Source: CAYONM01 sp964405325 (GTDB lineage Bacteria; Planctomycetota; UBA11346). From it: DNA of 21,631 nucleotides. The position numbers and the translations under genes are program-made. Under the pieces are notes generated by a model. That model made no database searches, was not told where the DNA came from, and saw nothing but the letters and a program-made list of their open reading frames with translations. The first letter of the stretch is position 1; each line of letters starts with the position of its first letter. The stretch covers positions 1-21,631 of the forward strand of contig CAYONM010000037.1 of the NCBI GenBank assembly GCA_964405325.1, given 5' to 3'. This document shows, in pieces, positions 1-6,773 of the stretch.

Positions 1-371
1 TGGGTAATGGCCAGCTCTGAGGGACGCGTCATGGTTGATGGGTCCCTCAGAGGTCAAATTCGGCACGAATCCGATAAGAGCCAGGCGAGCGCGTCCAAGC
101 GCGAGACCGGCCGACCGAGGGATGGTTTTGGGCGTAAAATGCGCGAAGCGCCGCCCAAAACGCTCGCGCAGCGAGCGAACCGCGACGGAGGAGCGTGGGA
201 CCGGAGCCCGGCTGGCGGGTGCGCCGGAGGCGCGAGGGGGCAGCGCCCCCTCTGAGGGAAACGTCGTATTTGTCACAGCCTGAATCTTTGCGGTCTCTGC
301 TGTGCTCTGTGGAGATCCGAACCAGCAAAGCGCGGGCAAAGCCCGTGCGCGTGGCGCAGCTGAAACGGGTA
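1..371. repeat. Non-coding stretch with an array of short hairpins
   Basis: No convincing gene is seen here. The stretch is GC-rich and full of perfect short inverted repeats, most closed by three-base loops. They are ctctgaggga at 15-24 with its complement at 43-52 (the same 10-mer recurs at 250-259); gttttgggcg 125-134 with 152-161, enclosing gcgc-gaa-gcgc (141-151); gctcgc-gca-gcgagc (162-176); ccgg-agc-ccgg (201-211); gcgcc-gga-ggcgc (221-233); agggggc-agc-gccccct (235-251); and an 8-bp stem with one G-U pair and an AAA loop at 330-348. This could be a dispersed repeat, a structured RNA, or the 3' region of a gene left of the window. No T-run follows any stem, so ordinary intrinsic termination is not supported. 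Confidence 0.6.
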
Positions 372-1067
372 TCAATCCCGCTGCAGCTGGCTCATCAGGC
401 GCAACACGTACCAGAACAGCAGGGCGACGGAGGCGAACAACTCCAAGGCGGCACTCACATGACGATCGCTGGGATAACGTATCATCACGTTGCTGGTGTC
501 GTGCAGAATCGACATGCCGGCCAGGACGATCATGCCGACCGAGAACCAGGTACCCAATTCGAAGCCGAAGATGACGGCAGCGACGATGGCCACCAGGGCC
601 ATGATGCCGCCAAACATCAGGGCGCTGCGCAGAAACTGGAAATCGGCGCGATAGTGCCAAACCACCCAGGTCAGCGCGGCAAAGCCCAGCAGGGTCACCA
701 GGGCGGCACTGTTGATGGTGCCGGGTGCTTGGGCTTCGACCATCAGCAGCAGCGGCAGGAAGATGATGGCTTCGGCCAGAACAAAGCCGCCCAGGGCCAG
801 GTACTGCACCGCCGGAGTACGAGCGTTCCAAGCGACGCTGCGTGCCATCCAGCCGACCACGATGAAGCCGCCCAGGATCAGCAACCAGGGCAGCTGCAGG
901 ATGCCGAACGCCAGGTTTTGGCCGAATGGCGTGGTAAACAGCAGCACCTCGATCACGGTGAACAGGGCGATGGCACCGACGAGATGGGCATAAGTCCGTA
1001 CGATGAAGCGGGCCCGCTGCTCGATGCTGGCATCGGCGACACTCAGGCTGTGGCTGTCATATTCCAT
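372..1067 (-). CDS. Bax inhibitor-1 (BI-1/TMBIM) family inner-membrane protein
   Basis: A 231-residue polytopic membrane protein. About seven hydrophobic segments can be read, at roughly residues 23-46, 60-77, 86-110, 118-136, 147-167, 174-188 and 205-224, which is the TMBIM/BI-1 topology (E. coli YccA and YbhL, B. subtilis YetJ). The conserved C-terminal part includes the HDTSNVMIRYP stretch around Asp190. In YetJ-type proteins buried aspartates form a pH-sensitive calcium-leak gate, and YccA modulates FtsH; which role applies here is unknown. The ATG at 1067 is chosen because GGAG lies about ten bases upstream and the mature-looking N-terminus MEYDSHSL begins there. A longer frame to 1169 adds a segment with no family character. 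The gene is transcribed alone, away from the flagellar genes. Confidence 0.88.
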   Translation of the reverse strand: MEYDSHSLSVADASIEQRARFIVRTYAHLVGAIALFTVIEVLLFTTPFGQNLAFGILQLPWLLILGGFIVVGWMARSVAWNARTPAVQYLALGGFVLAEAIIFLPLLLMVEAQAPGTINSAALVTLLGFAALTWVVWHYRADFQFLRSALMFGGIMALVAIVAAVIFGFELGTWFSVGMIVLAGMSILHDTSNVMIRYPSDRHVSAALELFASVALLFWYVLRLMSQLQRD

Positions 1068-1332
1068 GGACGACTCCAGAACAGGTCGAATGCTTTTGAC
1101 CAGACCATGGTCGTCAGCAGACAGGTGCAAGGCGGACCAACACGGCGCGAGCAGGCTTGGAGCGAGCACGGGCTCGGATGGTGGTATCGATCCGACCTGA
1201 CGATATGGCCATGATGGTTATACCAGTACAGGCGTCTTTTTGAGTGAATCAATCGCATATGCGGGGAAAGTGGACGGCGCATTGTCAGGGGTTTCGGCCC
1301 AAGCATTTTCTGGGGTATTCTCTGGGTCAGAA
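1068..1332. other. Intergenic region upstream of the BI-1 gene
   Basis: No gene is supported on either strand. Reading the minus strand, an extended -10 hexamer (TG-G-TATAAC) lies at 1217-1225, about 150 bases before the BI-1 start. No good -35 stands at 17 bp spacing, so the promoter call is weak. Together with the 68-bp repeat that follows, this makes about 365 bases without an intact gene. Confidence 0.3.
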
Positions 1333-1400
1333 TACAAACCGGGCGCCGCCCTGAGCCCAAGGGCTCGATCGTATCGGGCTACGCCCGGTTTTGACTCTTA
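1333..1400 (-). repeat. 68-bp palindromic repeat, copy 1 (module B)
   Basis: These 68 bases match the reverse complement of 10926-10993 with only 4 differences counted by eye. The element is itself foldable. The outer arms aaaccgggcg (1336-1345) and cgcccggttt (1382-1391) are perfectly complementary over 10 bp, and an inner hairpin gagccc-aa-gggctc spans 1353-1366. Beyond both ends the two copies stop matching, so these are element boundaries. Its right edge is about 25 bases from the first readable codons of a truncated PQQ-propeller gene. It resembles REP-type short dispersed palindromes. No transposase gene is present. Confidence 0.85.
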
Positions 1401-1432
1401 GGGCCCGTCAATAAATAAATGTCGGCACGGGT

Positions 1433-2404
1433 GTGATTATTGGCGATCAGTGGTGGGTGCCCACGGGTCACGCCACCGGCAGCGACGATGGTAACTGGGA
1501 GGCCAATGGCTACGAGCGGCCTTGGCAGCCGAATATCGTTGTGGTGGATATCGCTACCGGCGAACTGATGGCGGAAGACGATGTGGTGATTCCACCTTTC
1601 CAACATGGGCAGTGGGCATCCCTGTCCACCGCGGTGGTCAATGGCCAGCAACAGGTGTTCTGGGGTGACAGCGCCGGCTACCTGCACGCTTTTGCGGCGC
1701 CAGCGCCCGGGCCCGATGCTGACGGTCGGCCTGGCAAACTGGAACGGGTCTGGTGGATGGATGCCAATCCGCATGACTACCGCTACACCGAGGATGGCAT
1801 CCGCCAGCCCTACGCCATGTACGGTGGTGGTGAATATGCTCGCTGGGGACCGACCGAAATAGTGAGCGCTCCCGTTTTCTTCGAGGGCAAGCTGTATCTT
1901 ACCCTGTGTCGTGATGTGCACTACAGCGTCAAGGGTGATGATGAGGACAAGCATCGCTATCGTGGTAATGGCGCCCTGGTCTGCATTGATCCCACCGGCA
2001 CCGGTGATGTGACAGACACGCATAAAGTATGGGTCCAGCGCGATCTCAACCGTACCTTCTGCACCCCGTCGATTTCTGAAGACGGTTTACTGTTTGTTGC
2101 CGATCATGCCGGCTGGTTGTCCTGCTTCGTTGTTCATCAGGAAGGCAAGCTGCTCTGGCGTGGCGACATCCACAGCAACATGTGGAACTGGAGCCAGGTC
2201 TTGGCCGACGGCAAGGTGTACGTATGCAATGAGAGTAAGGATTTCTTCATCTTCGAAGCCGATCGCGATGGCGGCCTGTTGTTCCACACCGAGCACGACC
2301 GCCCCAACAACCCGCCGGTTGGCGTCACCCACGGCGTGTTGCTGGTGGCTACGGTCACGGCCTTGCGGGCTTACGGTGGGCCGTTGAAGATGGCCAAGCG
2401 GTAG
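1433..2404 (+). pseudogene. 5'-truncated PQQ-like beta-propeller (quinoprotein/BamB-like) gene
   Basis: The readable frame begins after a stop at 1412-1414, and the first possible start is GTG 1433 without a Shine-Dalgarno sequence. The protein (323 residues from GTG) has the repeated pattern of PQQ-type propeller blades: a Trp-rich strand, then a variant of 'CIDPTGTGD' or 'VVDIATGEL', as in blades around residues 36-46, 130-190, 195-250 and 255-310. Proteins of this type are usually 400-550 residues with a signal peptide and a complete ring of blades. Here the signal peptide and first blades are missing, and the coding sense starts in mid-domain next to the 68-bp repeat. The most likely reading is a remnant whose 5' part was lost, perhaps with repeat insertion or recombination. 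A shortened but expressed protein cannot be excluded. The 3' end looks intact (TAG at 2402). Confidence 0.65.
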
Positions 2405-2660
2405 CGGCTGGCGCCAACCAGACACCGAGCAATGCCCACGGCGGGTTGCCGCCGCTTGGCTTCCATAGGAAGCGATGGATATTCCCACAGCCAACGGTGT
2501 CGGCGATTGATTGACGTATCCACTCGGGCCCGTTCAGTATGCGTCGTGTTTGCGAATGCTTGCGAGTGCACCTAGCCTGATAAGGGCGCTGCTGGCGGTT
2601 GTACCCGTGTCCGGGTAGACTGTTCGGCACTGTCCTGTCTCGGAAAGGAAGCTACGGATC

Positions 2661-4244
2661 ATGCTGAAACTCCTGCTGCTGACGATCGTTTCGCTCCCGC
2701 TGATCGCTGCCGATGTCGCTTACGGCTATTACCCATCCTGGTACGGTGATCGCAGCATCGACGACAGCATCGGCATCAAAGCGGGTAACGAGGCGGTACA
2801 TCGCAGCTATCGCCGTCGGCCGCTGTACTACCGCCTGCAGGTCGATCCTGGTGCGTATCAGGTACGGGTGTTCTATCCAACGGTCGACGGCAAGGACGAG
2901 CCGACCATCGCCTGGTCGGTGCCCGGTTCCGATAAGCAGCTCCAGCTCGCCACCAGCGCCCCGGATACCCGGCGCAACAAAGCGCCCTTCGCCACCGTGG
3001 CTTGTTCCGAGCAGCAGGCCACGGTGGATGGCGATACCCTACGTATCGATTTCAGTCGAATCGCCTATCGGTCCAAATGGCAGATCAGCGGTATCGAGGT
3101 GATCGGCTCCGGCGCTTTTGTCTGCCGGATCAATTGCGGCGGGGAACAGGTTACCGATGCCGACGGCAATGTCTGGCAGGCGGATCAGGCCTGGCCCCTA
3201 CCCCAGGCGCGAGTACAGGTGGCCGGTGATCTCGCGACTGGCGAATGGGTCGACATCGCTACGCCGGTACTGCAGCAGCTGTACGACCTTGGCCTGGAAC
3301 CGACGCCCAAGTACGACGGCACTTATACCCGACGCTTTAACGGTGTGATCTGCGACCGCTCCGGCCGGACCTATTTCAATTTCGCTGGCCTCGGCCTGTG
3401 GTTGTACGAGGGGCCGGGAGGTGTGCTGTATCGGGTTGATGACGGCGCATACGCCAGCGTCATGAAGGGCGAGCAGACCAATCCCTATGGCCCAGGTTTC
3501 TGCCTGTTTTCCAGCCACGGTTTCCTGAACCAAGAGGTCTATCAGTGTTTCAGCCCCGATGGCGTCAGCTTTGTGCCATTTGAAGGCAATCGCGATCGCG
3601 GCTCGGTGGACTGGACCCAGTCACCGCCACAGGTGATCTATGCGGATTTCCGCCATTCCAGCCGCACCACGCTCAGTACTGATGGAGGCGCCAGTTTCCA
3701 CGATGTCTCCGATGAGGGCAAAAAATTGAATGTCGGCATGGTGGCGGCATTGGGTGAGGGGGTGTTGATCCGCAGCCTGACCAAACCGCGTGCCGAGCAT
3801 CCCGACGAGGGCATCTATCGCAGTACCGATCTGGGCCAGACCTGGAGCAAGGTTCGCGATGGTGACATCGATGGTGCCCAGTGCACGCCGGTTGCGGTTT
3901 ATCGTGAGCGTGTCTATCTCTCGACGCCGGAGGGGGTCTTGAAGAGCAGCGACCGTGGGGAGACTTGGACGTTGGTGGACGGCTCACCGGTCTTCGTGGT
4001 CAATCCCCTGATCGGCGCTGATGACAGCCACCTGTTGGCCTTCAACGAGGAGGGTGGTTTTGCCTCGAGCGACCGTGGCGAGACCTGGAACAAGGTATTG
4101 CCTCCACCGCCGAGCAAAGTCGATCCGTTGGATAAAAAACAGAAATGGCTGCAGAGCCACGGCTATTACGACTTCGCCTGGGATGTGGCGCAAGATGTGA
4201 TTTGGGCCTATGCACCGGATGCGGTGTATCGCTATCAGCGATAA
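2661..4244 (+). CDS. Secreted malectin-like / Asp-box (BNR-type) beta-propeller protein
   Basis: 527 residues. A signal peptide is clear (MLKLLLLTIVSLPLIAA, cleavage near residue 17), so the protein is exported. Residues 20-150 resemble a malectin-type carbohydrate-binding fold, with 'PGAYQVRVFYPTVDG' and 'IDFSRIAYRSKWQISGIEVIG' as typical strands. A second malectin-like start (RINCGGEQVTDADGN) occupies 156-170 but runs straight into the next domain and looks shortened. Four Asp-boxes (S-x-D-x-G-x-T-W type) follow at 339-346, 388-395, 429-436 and 469-476, as in sialidase/BNR and sortilin-type propellers. Catalytic sialidase residues were not recognised, so a binding or other hydrolytic role is equally possible. 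The ATG is supported by AAGGAAG about ten bases upstream. No close operon partner is evident; the next gene starts 75 bp later. Confidence 0.8.
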   Translation: MLKLLLLTIVSLPLIAADVAYGYYPSWYGDRSIDDSIGIKAGNEAVHRSYRRRPLYYRLQVDPGAYQVRVFYPTVDGKDEPTIAWSVPGSDKQLQLATSAPDTRRNKAPFATVACSEQQATVDGDTLRIDFSRIAYRSKWQISGIEVIGSGAFVCRINCGGEQVTDADGNVWQADQAWPLPQARVQVAGDLATGEWVDIATPVLQQLYDLGLEPTPKYDGTYTRRFNGVICDRSGRTYFNFAGLGLWLYEGPGGVLYRVDDGAYASVMKGEQTNPYGPGFCLFSSHGFLNQEVYQCFSPDGVSFVPFEGNRDRGSVDWTQSPPQVIYADFRHSSRTTLSTDGGASFHDVSDEGKKLNVGMVAALGEGVLIRSLTKPRAEHPDEGIYRSTDLGQTWSKVRDGDIDGAQCTPVAVYRERVYLSTPEGVLKSSDRGETWTLVDGSPVFVVNPLIGADDSHLLAFNEEGGFASSDRGETWNKVLPPPPSKVDPLDKKQKWLQSHGYYDFAWDVAQDVIWAYAPDAVYRYQR

Positions 4245-4319
4245 GGAGTCTGCCTGGGCGGCAGGCGGTTGCTGCTTCCGGTCTGATCGGCATCATGCCG
4301 TATCGAGAGCGGAGGCCCC

Positions 4320-4733
4320 ATGCAGCAGATCTTCCCCATAAACGCCACGGTCCTGGCCTATGGGCCGACCTCGGCAGTCAACAAGGTCCGGACCGTATTC
4401 ACCAAGTTCCTCAAGGAGGACCGCTCGGATCTGAGCAAGGCCGAGATCGAAGCCTTGATCAGTGCGGTCGATTCCGCCGAGATCGCCCAGGCCGTGGCTG
4501 ACCAGCGCTTCGACAACGATGCCGCGTTGCCCAAGGGCGGCGGCAAAAAGTTGGGTTTGCGGATGCAGCTGCCGGAGCTGACCGAGCGTTTCCTCACCAT
4601 GGAATTGCTGGATCTGCCCTTCGCCCAGGCCGCCACCTGCCTGCTGCAATGGGACAGCCGCAACGATCAGCAGCAGCATCAGGTGTTGTGGGTGGCCGGT
4701 GCCATGCAGCAGACCGAGCGGCCACTGGGCTGA
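4320..4733 (+). CDS. Small hypothetical protein, mainly helical
   Basis: 137 residues and not recognised. The ATG follows GCGGAGG at a suitable distance, and codon use is as GC-rich as in neighbours. The sequence is mostly predicted helix and charged: a KVRTVFTKFLKEDRSDLSKAE stretch near residues 22-42, and a Gly/Lys-rich turn (KGGGKKLG) near 72-79. It has no signal peptide or membrane segment. It begins 75 bp after the malectin/Asp-box gene on the same strand and ends about 45 bp before a strong bidirectional terminator, so it may be the last gene of that transcript. Facing flagellin across the terminator does not by itself imply a flagellar role. Confidence 0.65.
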   Translation: MQQIFPINATVLAYGPTSAVNKVRTVFTKFLKEDRSDLSKAEIEALISAVDSAEIAQAVADQRFDNDAALPKGGGKKLGLRMQLPELTERFLTMELLDLPFAQAATCLLQWDSRNDQQQHQVLWVAGAMQQTERPLG

Positions 4734-4780
4734 TCGACCGCCGCCATGGTGAAAACTGGAATGGCCTGAACCGTGACCGG

Positions 4781-4814
4781 AAAAATCCCCGGCCAGCGGC
4801 CGGGGATTTTTTTT
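4781..4814. terminator. Strong bidirectional intrinsic terminator
   Basis: A 14-bp perfect stem (4781-4794 with 4798-4811) has an AGC loop, a GC core of ccccggcc and an A-run/T-run on the two sides, ending in eight T. It lies between the converging 4320-4733 gene and the downstream flagellin, and can stop transcription from both. Confidence 0.93.
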
Positions 4815-4858
4815 GGGGGGCGCATCGTGCGCCTGGTTCATGGTTGTGGGGTCCGTCC

Positions 4859-6400
4859 CTAACCGAGCAACTGCAAGACGTTTTGCGGCAGCTGATTGGC
4901 CTGGGCCAGCATGGACGTAGCCGCCTGGATCATGATGTTGTTGCGGGTGAAGCTGGCGGATTCCGAAGCGAAGTCGACATCGCGGATCGTACTTTCGGCC
5001 GAGGTCAGATTTTCGATCGAGACCCGCAAACTCGACACCGTACTTTCCAAAGTATTGGCTTGGAAGGCACCGAGTTCACCGCGCATATTGGTGATGTTAT
5101 CGATGGCCACATCAACCACCTTCAGCACCTCCTGGGCGTTGCCGGATATCAGCGATGAGCCCTTCAGCTGGTTCAGATCGGTGTACACACCTGAGCCACC
5201 AACGCCTAACTGCGACGCCGAGGTAGCGCCGAGGTTGACCGTTGCCGTCTGATTGACATTGGCGCCGATCTGGAAAGTGGCACCGCCCATGGTGCCATCG
5301 ACGGCGCCGATATAGGTGCCAGTGGCGGCATTGGTGCTGAGCACCAGGGTGGAACCGCCAGCCGAGGTCAGACGCAGGCCGCTACCTCCGCCAGTGGAGC
5401 CGGAGAACAGGATGGTTTGCGTGCTTTGACCGGTCAGAGCCGTGCCACCGACACCGGCTTCACCGCTGTACAGGTACAGCGTTGCGGTGGCATCAACACC
5501 AGAGGTCTCGGCCACGGCCAGGGTGCTGGCGCCAGTGGCACCAGAGACGAACTGCACATCGAAGTCGAAGGTGCTGCCGTATTCACGGGCGCGCAGGGTA
5601 ATATTACCAGATCCAGCGGTACCAGTGGTCGCAGTGGCACTGAAGCCCACCTTGTCGCCGATGGCGTTCAGCTGCTGGATCCACTGGCTCTTGGTGGTAC
5701 CAGAGGTGACCGTCAACTCGGCGCCGTTGACCGACATGGTGAAGGTTTTGTCGATGACATCGGAGCCAGAGGTATTGGCCAGACTGCCGGCCGTGGCACC
5801 CCACACGTCGGCGGCATTGGCCATGCTGACGGTGGCTACGGTTTGAGTGGCATCACGGGTCACCTCCAGGCTGTGATAGCCCTTGACCACATCGCCGGTC
5901 TGGAGATTGGAGGTGTAGTCACCACCGAGTTTGACCGAGGAGATGATGCTGTTGTTGCTGGCCGCATTGGACAGCGAGCCATCGAGCAGCTTCTTGGTGC
6001 CGAACTGCGTATTCTCCGCAATGCGGTTGATGCTCTCGATGATATTGTCCAGCTCGCTCTGGTCGGCGATCAGCTGGTTGGTGTCGTTGGCGCCTTCGTT
6101 GGCTGCGTGCAGTGATAGCTCGCGGGCCTTGTTCAGCAGGGTGTTCACCTCATCGAGGGCACCTTCTGCTGTCTGCACCATGGCGATGGCGGTTTCGGAG
6201 TTGTCCACCGCTTGGTGGAGTCCGGTGATCTGGGCCCGCATCTGCTCGGAGATGATCAGGCCGGCGGCATCGTCGGCAGCACGATTGATACGCAGGCCCG
6301 ACGACAGTTTCTCCAAGCTTTTGGAGATCTGCATGTCGGCACGTACCATATTTCGGTGTCCGTTGACCGCCGCGATATTGTGGTTGATGCGCAGGCTCAT
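4859..6400 (-). CDS. fliC: Flagellin (filament protein), copy 1
   Basis: 513 residues. The N-terminal D0/D1 domain (about 1-165) begins MSLRINHNIAAVNGHRN and carries the classic 'LSSGLRINRAADDAAGLIISE'-type helix. The central surface region is about 170-400. The C-terminal D1/D0 (about 405-513) ends LPQNVLQLLG, as in standard flagellins. The ATG at 6400 is chosen because family homology begins there, the second flagellin starts at the same residue, and AGGGAAAGGGA lies just upstream; an upstream in-frame ATG would add 30 non-flagellin residues. Around 200-250 the pattern 'KTFTMSVNGAELTV...QQLNAIGDKVGF' resembles the flagellin/hook IN motif. About 65 differences from the neighbouring copy were counted over 513 aligned positions without a gap, so the pair arose by tandem duplication. 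The protein is exported by the flagellar type III apparatus, presumably with FliS from this window. Confidence 0.97.
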   Translation of the reverse strand: MSLRINHNIAAVNGHRNMVRADMQISKSLEKLSSGLRINRAADDAAGLIISEQMRAQITGLHQAVDNSETAIAMVQTAEGALDEVNTLLNKARELSLHAANEGANDTNQLIADQSELDNIIESINRIAENTQFGTKKLLDGSLSNAASNNSIISSVKLGGDYTSNLQTGDVVKGYHSLEVTRDATQTVATVSMANAADVWGATAGSLANTSGSDVIDKTFTMSVNGAELTVTSGTTKSQWIQQLNAIGDKVGFSATATTGTAGSGNITLRAREYGSTFDFDVQFVSGATGASTLAVAETSGVDATATLYLYSGEAGVGGTALTGQSTQTILFSGSTGGGSGLRLTSAGGSTLVLSTNAATGTYIGAVDGTMGGATFQIGANVNQTATVNLGATSASQLGVGGSGVYTDLNQLKGSSLISGNAQEVLKVVDVAIDNITNMRGELGAFQANTLESTVSSLRVSIENLTSAESTIRDVDFASESASFTRNNIMIQAATSMLAQANQLPQNVLQLLG

Positions 6401-6479
6401 AGCCGTTCCCTTTCCCTGGGTTGCGCGTGAGTGGTGGGATTCCGTTCCACCAGGCGGCCGGGGTGGCCAACCAGGATTA

Positions 6480-6506
6480 GTTTCGGCCAAAGCATCGCGC
6501 GCTTAA
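6480..6506 (-). promoter_or_regulatory. Sigma-28 (FliA)-type promoter of flagellin copy 1
   Basis: Read on the minus strand: TTAAGCGC, 11 bases, GCCGAAAC. This compares with the enterobacterial FliA consensus TAAAGTTT-N11-GCCGATAA, with the spacing exact and the core GCCGA present. It stands 80 bases before the flagellin ATG, next to nothing else it could serve. Confidence 0.62.
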
Positions 6507-6643
6507 GGGAAAAGTTGACGTAAGTGGCTGTTGCATAAGGACTTGTGTCCTGCTCAGCGCTTCTTGGCGTTATTGGTACTATCGGTTTTTTTGGAGCGGA
6601 CTTGAGGGCTTTCTTTATCCACTTCGTAGGACAGAGAGTAACG

Positions 6644-6678
6644 AAAAACCCCCGATGCCAACGACATCGGGGGTTTTT
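6644..6678 (-). terminator. Intrinsic terminator after flagellin copy 2
   Basis: A perfect stem aaaaacccccgatg (6644-6657) pairs with catcgggggttttt (6665-6678) across a 7-base loop, with T-runs on both strands. It lies about 95 bases downstream of the flagellin stop and separates the two flagellin transcripts. Confidence 0.92.
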
Positions 6679-6773
6679 GCGGGGGGTGAAACGGCGCGGA
6701 CGATTCCGCTTCGGCGATACCCAAGTGCGGCTGCTGCCGCTCGCTTTGGCTTATCGATCGCCCGCGCGCTTCG

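Larger units (their letters stand above)
6401..6773. other. Intergenic region between the two flagellin genes
   Basis: No gene is seen in these 373 bases. On the minus strand they hold, in order of transcription, the terminator of flagellin copy 2 (6644-6678), a sigma-28-like promoter (6480-6506) and the ribosome binding site of flagellin copy 1. The two flagellins therefore appear to be separate transcription units. Confidence 0.6.

Noticed and set aside
195..1214. Long plus-strand open frame opposite the BI-1 gene
   Set aside because: It is the antisense of a clear seven-segment membrane protein, is rich in Gln, His and Asp as such shadows are, and has no family character.
2554..2582. TTGCGA-N17-TAGCCT as a sigma-70 promoter of the malectin/Asp-box gene
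   Set aside because: The -10 half matches poorly and the neighbouring bases offer equally weak alternatives; not better than chance in this region.
4838..4858. Similarity of 'tcatggttg...ggggtcc' to bases near position 30
   Set aside because: The match is short and interrupted, and there is no shared structure around it.
5417..6115. Gly/His-rich plus-strand frame opposite flagellin copy 1, with a counterpart at 7341-7856 opposite copy 2
   Set aside because: It recurs opposite the paralogue only because the flagellins are duplicates; no ribosome binding site or family match.
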